18,422 nucleotides of DNA from assembly GCA_927910985.1 (NCBI GenBank), contig CAKMOP010000200.1, positions 1 through 18,422 on the forward strand. Reading direction: 5' to 3'. Made by a program: the position numbers and the translations under genes. The notes beneath the pieces are model-generated. The model searched no databases, was not told the origin of the DNA, and saw only the letters and a list, made by a program, of their open reading frames with translations. Source of the DNA: an uncultured Porphyromonas sp. (GTDB taxonomy: Bacteria > Bacteroidota > Bacteroidia > Bacteroidales > Porphyromonadaceae). Positions 1-8,700 of this stretch are shown piece after piece (position 1 is the stretch's first letter; each line of letters begins with the position of its first letter).

Positions 1-2
1 GG

Positions 3-692
3 TACTCTTTCTTTAGAAGTCAAGAATACTCCAAAGGTAGTGGTGAGTTTATTGCTCCTGGCTCAGATATTATCGGAGAGACAGCATCTCTGGTTCGGTC
101 ACTTGAGGACACGATAGATGTGGGAACTCTGCTATATCGAGGTCGTCCAGAAGATGGAAATGGGCCATATAGTTTTTTTGGAGAACTGACTGCTCCTCCA
201 GTAGAAGCAGCAAAGGAAAACAGGATGAGTCCTTATGGTATTTCTATGTTCTATGGATCATACGACAAGGAGACCCCTATTAAGGAGATAAAGAATTACC
301 TCAAGAACAAGGATACAAGAATATACCTAGGAGAGTTTGAAGTCACGAAAACCCTAAAGGTGATCAACCTATGCAATACCCCACAGCCTGATTTCTGGAT
401 GGGGAAAGAAGGAGATTGGCAAATCTTCGCTTTCCTCCGTGCTTTCCATAAGGAGATTTCGAAACCCGTCGGCACGAATGACCCTAAATTAGAGTATATC
501 CCATCTCAAGTATTCTGTGAGTATCTTAGGCATATTCAAAAAGCAAAGGATGGCTCGTCCTACGATGGCATAGTTTACTCGAGTGCTATGACCAACGAAA
601 AGAACGTTGTGTTATTCTATGATAATAAGGGAAGTGTAGATGTTCTCAAGCTGAAGAGTGCAAGTATAGTCGACCCTGAAAACCATAATTGA
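3..692 (+). CDS. RES-domain protein, 5' end cut off by window edge
   Basis: The reading frame is open from the first bases of the window to the TGA at 690-692, so the gene begins upstream and the GTG at 120 is only an internal codon. From about 120 the protein matches the RES domain: an early LLYRGR arginine motif, SAPP-like TAPP, the RMSPYGISMFYGS segment, then KEI and the late GIVYSS serine motif. RES proteins studied as toxins of Xre-RES toxin-antitoxin pairs degrade NAD+. This one carries at least 39 extra residues before the RES core, as in RES proteins with an N-terminal helper (HEPN-like) domain, but too little is visible to name it. No antitoxin gene follows it; any partner would lie upstream. 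The gene is visibly richer in A and T than the mannosidase and chelatase genes, which hints at transfer. Family assignment is fairly sure; toxicity is not shown. Confidence 0.72.
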   Translation, partial: YSFFRSQEYSKGSGEFIAPGSDIIGETASLVRSLEDTIDVGTLLYRGRPEDGNGPYSFFGELTAPPVEAAKENRMSPYGISMFYGSYDKETPIKEIKNYLKNKDTRIYLGEFEVTKTLKVINLCNTPQPDFWMGKEGDWQIFAFLRAFHKEISKPVGTNDPKLEYIPSQVFCEYLRHIQKAKDGSSYDGIVYSSAMTNEKNVVLFYDNKGSVDVLKLKSASIVDPENHN

Positions 693-717
693 TATGCGCT
701 CTAATATGCAAATTCAC

Positions 718-725
718 TATCTTTG
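718..725 (+). promoter_or_regulatory. Promoter -7 box for ssrA
   Basis: TATCTTTG fits the Bacteroidetes -7 consensus TAnnTTTG and lies 15 bases before the tmRNA 5' end. A TTG at 689-691 is too far upstream for a standard -33 box, so only the -7 element is convincing. Confidence 0.6.
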
Positions 726-740
726 CAGTACAGACCTTAC

Positions 741-1147
741 GGGGATGACCTGGCTTTGACAGCGCGATGAAGTGGTTTGTAAGCATGTAGTGCAAGGCTT
801 GTGAGCACTCTAATCTCATAGAGCGACAATTCAACTGGCGAAAACAATTACGCTCTCGCTGCGTAACCGAATAGAGTAGGTTTGACGCTTCATCACGACG
901 ACAGACTGTTGTGACGAGACATCACTCAGGTAGCCGTTCTCACCGAGGCGACTTGATCATAGTGGTGCCGGAAAATCGGAGACTGGCCCAATGCTTGCCC
1001 TTGGCTTGGGAGTGTATTTAGAGGGATAAGGCACTGCCTATGGTAGCCTCAGTCGCGGGTGGTGCACGAAAACTCAAAGTGAGGATAAACATGTAGAAAG
1101 CAGATTGGTTCCGTGTTTGGACCGGGGTTCGACCCCCCGCATCTCCA
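741..1147 (+). ncRNA. ssrA: transfer-messenger RNA (tmRNA)
   Basis: tmRNA rescues stalled ribosomes and tags the unfinished protein for degradation. The 5' end GGGGATG pairs over 7 bp (one G-U) with CATCTCC at 1140-1146, leaving the discriminator A at 1147; CCA is not encoded. The T-arm is visible as CCGGGGTTCGACCCC just before it. The 5' half shows the usual tRNA-like D-arm text GACCTGGCTTTGACAGC. The tag frame resumes at GGC 837-839 and reads GENNYALAA, ending in TAA at 864-866; this is the Bacteroidales-type tag with the LAA end recognised by ClpXP-type proteases. The 407-base length and the single uninterrupted molecule are typical. The resume codon is assigned by comparison with known tags, not proved. 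Confidence 0.95.
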
Positions 1148-1161
1148 CACCTAAGGCTCTT

Positions 1162-1209
1162 ATCAGGCGACGACAGAGGCTCGAGTCTCTGCGTCGCCTG
1201 ATTTGTTTT
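1162..1209 (+). terminator. Rho-independent terminator after ssrA
   Basis: ATCAGGCGACG-A-CAGAG pairs with CTCTGCGTCGCCTGAT (16 bp with one bulged A) around an 8-base loop, followed directly by a T-rich run (TTTGTTTT). It begins 14 bases after the mature tmRNA end and separates ssrA from the mannosidase gene. Confidence 0.88.
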
Positions 1210-1215
1210 CTCCAC

Positions 1216-1223
1216 TACCTTTG
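1216..1223 (+). promoter_or_regulatory. Candidate promoter -7 box for the mannosidase gene
   Basis: TACCTTTG matches TAnnTTTG and lies just after the ssrA terminator, 53 bases before the ATG at 1277. I see no TTG at the proper distance for a -33 box, so this is weaker than the rpsL promoter. Confidence 0.4.
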
Positions 1224-1276
1224 TCTCAGATACATTACATATATATACTACACCTTCCGACCAAGCTCCGCTTTGT

Positions 1277-3892
1277 ATGAATCGTTTCCTCCTTCGCACG
1301 CTTTGTCGTTGCGCCCTTCTCCTACTAACCACAATGATAGCTCAGACAGTAGCCCTTGCTCTTCCCTCCGATACGCTGACCCTTAGCCGTGGCTGGACCT
1401 TCGGCGAACACGGTCGTGGGGAGACCTATCCGGCCACTGTCCCTGGGGTCGTACAGCAAGACCTCATTCGTTTAGGGAAGCTCCCCGACCCGTATTACCG
1501 CCTCGCCGAAGACTCCATCCAGTGGGTAGGGGAGCGGGATTGGGACTATATCTGCACCTTCTCCCTCAGCCCTGAGCAACTCCAGCATCCGTCTATTCAC
1601 CTCCTCTTCGAGGGGCTGGATACCTACGCTTCGATCTATCTCAATGGGTATAAGCTCCTCGAGGCGGAGAATATGTTCGTAGCGCACGAAGTCGATATCC
1701 GTCCCTATGCGCAGGCCTCTAACCGCTTAGAGGTGCGCTTCCGCTCGCCCCTCAAGGCTGCCCTGCCTCTCTACGAAGCTGCAGGCGTTAACTACCCTGC
1801 GGACAACGACCACGCTGAGAAGCACCTCTCGGTCTTCACGCGCAAGGCACCCTGTCACTACGGCTGGGACTGGGGCGAGCGTATGATTACCATCGGTATC
1901 TGGCGTCCTGTGCATGTGCTTCTGCGTGGGGCAACCTTCTTTGCGGAGCGTCCTGTGGTGAGCTATCACCCCGAGCGAAGCCTACCCATCGAGGTGCGCC
2001 TCCCTGCTGATGCCGTACGTGGCACCGAAGCCACCCACTTGCGCTACCATCTTTATGACGCTACAGGCCGCTTGGTCTTCGAGCGCACGGCACCGCTTGC
2101 TGACTTCATCACCCCTACCGAGCGAGGAGGCTTGCACGCCTTGGCCAACCCCCAGCTCTGGTGGCCGAAGGGCTTAGGTAAGCCCTACCGCTATCGGGCT
2201 TGCTTCGAGCTCCTTGAGGGGGAGCGTGGGCGTGTCTTAGATGAGACGCAGTGTGCCGTCGGGCTGCGCACCATCGAGCTGGTACGTGAGCCGGACAAGG
2301 ACGGGCGGAGCTTCTTCTTCCGAGTCAATGGTCAGCCGCTCTTCGCTAAGGGGGCGAACTACATCCCAGGGACGCTCCTCCTGCCGTCGCGCACCGAGGC
2401 CGACCGCAAGCAGCTCTTCGATGATGTCTCCAGTGCGCACTTCAATATGCTCCGTGTGTGGGGTGGGGGGACGTACGAGGAAGATGCCTTCTATGACGAA
2501 GCCGATGCGCGCGGTATCCTCATCTGGCAGGACTTTATGTTCGCCTGCACCGCCTACCCTGGGGATAGTGCCTTCCTGAAGAATGTGCAGAGCGAACTGG
2601 TGTACAACATCCGCCGTCTGCGACAGCATCCCTCGCTGGCGACGTGGTGCGGCAACAATGAGATACGCGAAGGACTCAAGTATTGGGGCTGGGCAAAGCG
2701 CTATCCCAAGGAGGTGTACGAACGCTTCTGGCGCGACTACGAAGCCCTCTTCGCAGGCCTCATCCCGAAGACCCTGCGTCAGGAGGACCCTTTGCGCCCC
2801 TATATCGAAAGCAGTCCCGACACGGTGAACTGGGGACGACCCAAGGAGTTGGGCCTCGGTGAAAGCCACTACTGGGGCGTATGGTATGGGCGTGAACCCT
2901 TCGAAATCCTGCGTGAGCGCATGCCTCGCTTCATGAGTGAGTTTGGGGTGCAGTCCTTCCCGATGCTCCCGAGTATCAGCCGCTTTGCTCGCCCCGAGAC
3001 CGACTACGCGCTGGAGAGTGAGGTGATGAAGGCGCATCAGAAGAGCAGCATCGGCAACGATGTCATCCTCCACTACATCCGTCAGGACTATCCCGAGCCA
3101 CGGGACTTCGCCGACTTCGTCTACCTCTCTCAGGTGATGCAGGGGCGTGGAATCGCCCTCGGCATACGTGCCCAGCGTGCTGCTGCCCCCTACTGTATGG
3201 GGAGCCTCTATTGGCAACTCAATGATGCTTGGCCCGCTGTCTCGTGGTCGAGTATCGACTACTACGGCGAGTGGAAGGGCTTGCACTACGAGGCGAAGCG
3301 TGCCTTTGCCCCCATCATCCTTGTGCCAGATACGGCACATAGTCAGCTCGCTATTGCCTACGACCCCCAGCCACGCAAGCGGACGGTGCGCCTGACCGCT
3401 GAGGTGCGTGACTTCTCGGGTCGTCTGCTGCGCCGCCACAGCTTTGCCCCCAAGACACTGCCAGCGCACGAGGTGGGGCGTGTAGAGGTGGCTCTTTCCC
3501 TCTCAAGGCTCTTCGTGAGTGAGGCTGAGCGGACGGGTGCCTATGTGCACTATGAGCTGCGTGATGCACGGACGAAGGTTCTTCTGACGGAGCTCACTGA
3601 CTACGCCGCTCGTACCAAGGAGCTGCGTCTCCCGCAGCTCAAGGCAGGGGACTACACGATTCAGGTGAGCGAGCGTACAGGTACGCTCTTCATCGATATC
3701 GAGAGCAAGACGCTCCTGAAGGATGCTTACATCGACCTTGGAGAGACGGGCTGGCAGTTGTCGGATAACTTCCTCGACATCCTCCCAGGTCGTCGCTACC
3801 GCCTGCGTGCTACGCGCCGTCAGAACGCCCCTGCCCGCATGACCAAGGCGCTCCCCACCGTCACCCTCCGCTCCATAACCACCGAGAAGTAG
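1277..3892 (+). CDS. Secreted beta-mannosidase, glycoside hydrolase family 2
   Basis: This 871-residue protein is predicted to remove non-reducing-end beta-mannose from manno-oligosaccharides or N-glycans. Residues 1 to about 28 form a signal peptide (basic start, LLLLTT core, VALA end), so it works in the periplasm or outside. The GH2 order is present: a jelly-roll sugar-binding domain with GLDTYASIYLNG, an immunoglobulin-like domain with NPQLWWPKGLGKP, then the TIM barrel with RVWGGGTYEED. The catalytic acid/base is E462 in WCGNNEIREG and the nucleophile is E555 in MSEFGVQSFP; the WGGG and NNE context marks beta-mannosidase rather than beta-galactosidase. Length is normal for the family. 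The start at 1277 is the only one giving the signal peptide. It stands alone, with no SusC/SusD or other glycosidase beside it, so the natural glycan is not indicated by context. Confidence 0.93.
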   Translation: MNRFLLRTLCRCALLLLTTMIAQTVALALPSDTLTLSRGWTFGEHGRGETYPATVPGVVQQDLIRLGKLPDPYYRLAEDSIQWVGERDWDYICTFSLSPEQLQHPSIHLLFEGLDTYASIYLNGYKLLEAENMFVAHEVDIRPYAQASNRLEVRFRSPLKAALPLYEAAGVNYPADNDHAEKHLSVFTRKAPCHYGWDWGERMITIGIWRPVHVLLRGATFFAERPVVSYHPERSLPIEVRLPADAVRGTEATHLRYHLYDATGRLVFERTAPLADFITPTERGGLHALANPQLWWPKGLGKPYRYRACFELLEGERGRVLDETQCAVGLRTIELVREPDKDGRSFFFRVNGQPLFAKGANYIPGTLLLPSRTEADRKQLFDDVSSAHFNMLRVWGGGTYEEDAFYDEADARGILIWQDFMFACTAYPGDSAFLKNVQSELVYNIRRLRQHPSLATWCGNNEIREGLKYWGWAKRYPKEVYERFWRDYEALFAGLIPKTLRQEDPLRPYIESSPDTVNWGRPKELGLGESHYWGVWYGREPFEILRERMPRFMSEFGVQSFPMLPSISRFARPETDYALESEVMKAHQKSSIGNDVILHYIRQDYPEPRDFADFVYLSQVMQGRGIALGIRAQRAAAPYCMGSLYWQLNDAWPAVSWSSIDYYGEWKGLHYEAKRAFAPIILVPDTAHSQLAIAYDPQPRKRTVRLTAEVRDFSGRLLRRHSFAPKTLPAHEVGRVEVALSLSRLFVSEAERTGAYVHYELRDARTKVLLTELTDYAARTKELRLPQLKAGDYTIQVSERTGTLFIDIESKTLLKDAYIDLGETGWQLSDNFLDILPGRRYRLRATRRQNAPARMTKALPTVTLRSITTEK

Positions 3893-3971
3893 CCCTCTGT
3901 CCTCGCTCCCCCGCTCTGTCTATCGTAGGCGGAGCTGATAGAGAGGATCTTTTCCTGCGCCACCTCCCCCC

Positions 3972-4014
3972 CCTCCTTACCTCTCCGCTCTCTTTAGAGT
4001 GAGGTGTGAGGAGG
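3972..4014 (+). terminator. Hairpin after the mannosidase gene, possible terminator
   Basis: CCTCCTTACCTC at 3972-3983 pairs imperfectly with GAGGTGTGAGGAGG at 4001-4014, with a smaller CTCT/AGAG stem inside. It lies between the mannosidase stop and the riboswitch promoter. No T tract follows immediately (the next T-rich stretch starts at about 4029), so termination is only likely. Confidence 0.45.
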
Positions 4015-4059
4015 CCGGGAGCGTGGCCTTTATTTATCGATTGTATCGGCCTTTTTATT

Positions 4060-4067
4060 TAATTTTG
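4060..4067 (+). promoter_or_regulatory. Candidate promoter -7 box for the corrinoid operon
   Basis: TAATTTTG fits TAnnTTTG and lies about 40 bases before the riboswitch core, where a promoter is expected. A TTG at 4041-4043 lies 16 bases upstream, slightly short of the usual 19-21 spacing. Confidence 0.45.
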
Positions 4068-4107
4068 TGGGCATACCTGACGGGAAGATTCCCTGTCTTA
4101 GGTGTGT

Positions 4108-4290
4108 ATGCTGGAGGTTCTACCCTCGCTCTGTATTCTGCTGCGAGGGCAGATTAAAAGGGAAGCTGGTGCAAAACCAGCGCTATCCCCGTAGCCGTGA
4201 GGTCATCATGGTGCTACTATGAGCCACTGCCCTATACTGGGGTGGGAAGGCGTAGTACTTCGGACTGAGCCGGAAGACCTGCCTCCAGCC
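4108..4290 (+). promoter_or_regulatory. Cobalamin (B12) riboswitch
   Basis: The conserved core is present in order: GGAAGCTGGTGCAAAACCAGC, CCCCGTAGCCGTGAGG, GAGCCACTGCC, GGTGGGAAGGC and the B12 box GAGCCGGAAGACCTGCC at 4266-4282. An enclosing P1-type helix pairs GCTGGAGG (4110-4117) with CCTCCAGC (4282-4289). Riboswitches of this class bind cobalamins and turn off transport and synthesis genes when the vitamin is plentiful. It sits 210 bases before the first gene of the corrinoid operon, all of whose genes run in the same direction, so it is expected to control the whole set. The Rfam model would settle the exact ends. Confidence 0.95.
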
Positions 4291-4499
4291 TTTAAGCTTA
4301 ATAAAGCGTAGGCGACCAGCGATTGTCTGTGTTTTTGCCTACTCTACGGACTCTCGGGTAGAAGAGCTGGAGCTTGGTACATAATAATACCATTAGGGTA
4401 ATGGGGCTTCTCACGAAGTGACCTGACAGCGCTTACCCTTCCTCTATGCCTCTACTCGCATATTGATGTGATTTGTCTTGCGATAGCGTTTGGCATAGT
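4291..4499 (+). promoter_or_regulatory. Long leader between riboswitch and first gene
   Basis: No gene is seen here. Several small hairpins can form: GTAGGC (4308-4313) with GCCTAC (4337-4342), TCTAC with GTAGA (4343-4362), the perfect CCATTA-GGG-TAATGG (4390-4404) and CTTC-TCAC-GAAG. This stretch probably holds the expression platform, but no hairpin has a clear T tract, so I cannot say whether control acts on transcription or on translation. Confidence 0.45.
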
Positions 4500-5672
4500 A
4501 TGAAACTCAGTACATCCATCTTTATAGGGATACTTTCCCTCTTTGTTAGCCTTACCTCCTGTGGCCGAGGTCAGCAGCACACGCAGTCGGTTGATACGAT
4601 CTTGGAGCGTGATTCCATAGATTTCAATTTTCCTGTCACTGTGGAGTATGCGCACGGATTCACCGTAGCCAATCACCCAGGATATAAGGAGCTCGTCATG
4701 TATAAGCCCGGTACACGTGATACCGTCGCCGACTATATTTTGTATCCTCGCAGTAGTGAGCAGCCCAGAGTGGCACATCCCCAAGCTGTATATATTCCTG
4801 TCCCTGCGCGCAACCTTGCGACCAGTTCCTCGCCCCATGTAGGAGCTGTCGCTGTCTTGGGCCTGCAGCATGTGCTTGTTGCCGTGTCTGATCCAGAGAA
4901 GGTCAATGACAGCCTGACGCGTCGCCGTATCCAAGAGGGTAAGGTGCAGCGTATAGGACGTGGCATGAGCAAGGATATAGAGCGCATCATCGCCCTCAAT
5001 CCAGATATCTATCTACAAGACTTGTATAGTGGTACGGAGAAGGATACGGATCTGGTGGCATCAGGGATCAATATTGTCTACTTCAATAACTGGAAGGAGC
5101 AGGATATGCTTGGGCGAGCTGAATGGCTTAAGGTCATAGGCTTGCTCTATGGACGCAATGCTGTAGCTGACTCCGCCTTCCGTCAAATGGCTGCTAATTA
5201 TCAGCTAGCAGCCAAGCAGGCTAAGGGAACTTCTCAAATTGTACCTGTCATGTATGGGTTGGACTATAAGGGCGTCTGGTACGTGCCAGGCGAATACTCA
5301 TACATTGTCAAAGCATTCTCTGATGCAGCCATTAGCTGTGACTTCATCCCAGGGCAAATAGATAGCCGTCCCAGTAGCTTCGAATATGTCTTTCGGCGCA
5401 ATCAGCATAAGAAGATATGGCTTTGCTTGATGACGGGTAAGCTGGAGAAGCTCTCGGACTTCCTTGCGCTCAACGAACGCTACATTCATTTTGATGCTGC
5501 GCGTGAGGGGGAAGTGTGGGTAGACCGCAAGATGCTCAATCAAGAGGGCGGTAATGACTTCTGGGAGAGCGGCCCCTATCATCCTGATTTAGTCCTCAAG
5601 GACTTCATCAAGATAGCTCACCCCGAGCTTCTCCCGGGCTATGAGACTCGCTACTGGATGCGTCTTAGGTAG
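4500..5672 (+). CDS. Lipoprotein substrate-binding protein of a B12/iron-type ABC importer (BtuF-like)
   Basis: I chose the ATG at 4500, not the one at 4473, because it gives a proper lipoprotein signal: MKLSTSIFIG, a hydrophobic core and the lipobox LTSC with Cys21 as the lipidated residue. The next residues (GRGQQH) lack the acidic cluster that exports lipoproteins to the surface in this phylum, so it probably faces the periplasm. The body reads as a class III (cobalamin/siderophore/heme) binding protein: VGAVAVLGLQHVLVAVSD, then IERIIALNPDIYLQD and a second lobe after VVPVMY-like IVPVMYGL. Being the first gene after a B12 riboswitch makes a corrinoid the likely ligand. No permease or ATPase gene accompanies it. 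A heme-binding role as in related Porphyromonas loci is the main alternative. Length 390 residues is on the long side for BtuF. Confidence 0.8.
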   Translation: MKLSTSIFIGILSLFVSLTSCGRGQQHTQSVDTILERDSIDFNFPVTVEYAHGFTVANHPGYKELVMYKPGTRDTVADYILYPRSSEQPRVAHPQAVYIPVPARNLATSSSPHVGAVAVLGLQHVLVAVSDPEKVNDSLTRRRIQEGKVQRIGRGMSKDIERIIALNPDIYLQDLYSGTEKDTDLVASGINIVYFNNWKEQDMLGRAEWLKVIGLLYGRNAVADSAFRQMAANYQLAAKQAKGTSQIVPVMYGLDYKGVWYVPGEYSYIVKAFSDAAISCDFIPGQIDSRPSSFEYVFRRNQHKKIWLCLMTGKLEKLSDFLALNERYIHFDAAREGEVWVDRKMLNQEGGNDFWESGPYHPDLVLKDFIKIAHPELLPGYETRYWMRLR

Positions 5673-5774
5673 CCACATACAATGCACTTCATCATTCCGG
5701 CCTTTAACCCGTCTCCATCCACGATACTTCGCAAATAATGTCCTCTCAGCCCTATCGCATCCTCTATATCCTGG

Positions 5775-8700
5775 ATGCACAATACTGCTGTTGCCCCCTC
5801 GGAAGATGATCCCCGACTTCAGGTCGACAGACTTGCTATCTCCCGCCTCAATGAGGGAGATACCAGAGCCTGGGCACTGACGGAGCAGGCACACTTCATC
5901 CTCGTGCTGACGCATGGATCGGTCTCTTGCTTTAGAGGGCTGCAGCGACTTATCTCAGGACTGAGGATGGAGCAGACACTCTTCGTACATAATAATATGG
6001 AGGATGAGTGTACAGCCTTGATGCCGCAGCTACGCCTGAGTGCTGCTGACTACCTCACGATACAGCGCTATGTCAAGTGCTACGACAAGACTAATGCAAC
6101 CCAACTGCATCGCTTCCTTGCCGCACGATTTGGCGGATTCAATTGGGATTATGCCCCGGCGCGATATCCTCGCTGGCATGGGCTCTATGGTTATAGTGAA
6201 GAGGAGGAGCCTCAGCGCTTAGCAGAGGTCATAGAGGCTCGGAGGACAGGGCGGATTATCATCGGACTGATTATACCTTTCTACCTCTATCGATCCGATA
6301 ATCTCCGTCATGTGGATGCTTTGCTCGCAGTACTCCAGCGCCAGGGAGTGGAGTCGCATGCTCTGTTTTCCACGGGAGCGGAAGACGCTGTGACGGGGGA
6401 GCAGGGTATTAGCTATGCGCTTGATCGTTACTTCCGTAGCGAAGGAGAGGTCTTACCTCACTGCATCATCAATCTGATGCCCTATGCTTTGGTATCTTCG
6501 AGCGTAGTGGTGCGATTTATACTCAGCCGGAAGATGCCTCTACAGGTATCCTCCGTCAGCTGGCGCTTCCCGTCCTGCAGACTTATGCAACGAACTATAG
6601 TGCAGAGGAGTACCATAGTCGTGTAGATGGACTGGATACCATTGGCCTGATCTCCAGTGTTTGCTATCCCGAACTTGATGGACAGGTAGATGCCTACCCA
6701 TTGCCACACGCGAGCTGAACGAAGAGGGACTGCCATACTTTGCTCCGCTCGATGACGAACTCCAATGGGTCGCCAGGCTGTCTGTACGCTGGGCGCAACT
6801 ACAACGCAAGCCTCAAGAGGAGAAGCGCATTGCGATTATCTTCCACAATATGCCTCCGCGCAACGATAGTATAGGTTGTGCTGCGGGCTTGGATAGTCCA
6901 GCCTCGGTCTACCACCTCATCAATAGGCTACGCAAAGAGGGCATAGACCTACCGCACCATTATGCTGATGGAGATGATATCATTAGGCAGATTATCCGTG
7001 CGGTGACGAATGATCACTCTTGGCTGGATCCTCGAGAGGTGATAAGACGTGCTGTGGATCGTATTCCCTCGAAACTTTATGAAGGATGGTTCGATGCACT
7101 CACTCCAGAGGTACAGCAGCGCTTGGTCGCCTCTTGGGGAGAAGCCCCAGGGACGTTTCATGTCGTGGAGGGGGAGATGCCTGTGCCTGGGATGATCAAT
7201 GGGAACGTCTTCATCGGCTTGCAACCACCTCGAGGCTATGAGGAGCATGCTGAAGCCATCTACCACAGTACGGATATAGTCTGTCCCCATTACTACATAG
7301 CTTTCTATCGCTGGATACGCTATGTCTTCCAGGCTGATCTCTTCATCCATGTCGGTACGCACGGGTCGCTGGAGTGGCTACCAGGTAAGGAAAAGGCCCT
7401 CTCTTGCTCCTGCTTTCCCCAGCTCAATACGCTGGATATGCCCCACCTATATATCTACCATACGGCAGTCATAGGCGAAGCTATTCAGGCGAAGCGTCGC
7501 TCGGCAGCCGTCTTGCTCCATCATATGGAGCCGGCAATGCGCGAAGGGGGAACTTATGGCCCCTTGGCAGAATTTGATGTACGACTCAATAGCTACATCA
7601 GTGGAGCTGTCGCCGAGAGTCAACGTCCTATACTACGTGAAGCCCTCCTTGAAGAAGCATGCTCCTTAGAGCTGCATCAAGACCTTGGCTATTCACGAGA
7701 AGGCGATGTCGAAGAGAATTTCTTCATTGAGCTTCATAACTGGCTCGCGGATCTCAAAGCCTCTATGGTGCGTGATGGCTTGCACATCTTCGGTCAGCCC
7801 CCTATGGAGGAGCGGATGGAGGCGAGCATACGTATGCTGCTCCGCTTGCCGCACGGATCGGTGACGACCTTGTTGGATGGTCTGGCTCGATACTATGGCT
7901 ATACAGAGGAGTCTTTATTAACGGAGCTCGATGCTAAGATAAGCCCAACGCATACGGCATCGATGATGATCGATGAACTGACGGAACGAGGGCAACAGCT
8001 TATTGAAGCTATGCTTGCGGATGGCTTTATAGCACAGCCTGCAGGCGAGCTGTTACAGACGATACTTGGTGATTGTCTCGGAGAGGAGAAGTCTTTGCGA
8101 GGCGTCTTACAGCTTGCGATAGATGAGGTCTATCCACGTCTCTGTCGCATCACCGAGGAGTTGGATCACTGTGCCCTCGGCGTGCGTGGGGGCTTTGTCC
8201 CGCCTTCTAAGGGAGGTAGTCCGAGCAGAGGTCAGTTGGAGATTCTCCCCACAGGGCGCAATATGTATGCGATCGATCCCAGTGAGATCCCCTCACATAC
8301 GGCCTATCAGATAGGTGTACGGCTTGGTCAGCAGCTCTTGGAGAAGCATCTTAATACCTCTGGAAGTCTACCTGAAAGCACTGCTTTTGTTCTCTATTCA
8401 GGTGACCAAATGCGTACCCATGGCGAAGATATTGGTGAGATACTTTGGTTGATGGGGCTGCGTCCTCAGTGGCTCAGTGAGCACTCCGATAAGGTCATCG
8501 GTCTGGAGGTTATCCCCTTGTCAGAGCTCGGACGTCCTCGTCTGGATGTCGTGTCGCGTATCTCAGGGCTCCTTCGTGATACTTTCCCGACACTGATCAC
8601 GCTACTTGACGAGGCGGTTCAGCTTGTGCTCTCCCTTGATGAGCCTATAGAATCGAACTGGGTGAAAAAGCACTATGAGGAGGAAGTGGCAGAGCTTCGA

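Noticed and set aside
1018..1332. Open frames on both strands over the end of ssrA
   Set aside because: They overlap the tmRNA, its terminator and the start of the mannosidase gene and encode nothing recognisable.
2237..3469. Long antisense open frame (410 codons) across the mannosidase gene
   Set aside because: It lies wholly inside a clear GH2 enzyme, has no family features, and reflects the GC-rich codon use of the opposite strand.
4473..4499. ATG at 4473 as the start of the binding protein
   Set aside because: It would put nine polar residues before the lipoprotein signal; ATG 4500 gives a normal signal peptide.
6488..6699. Programmed ribosomal frameshifting in cobN
   Set aside because: There is no slippery heptamer or downstream pseudoknot at either site, two successive shifts would be needed, and fusA shows the same type of error.
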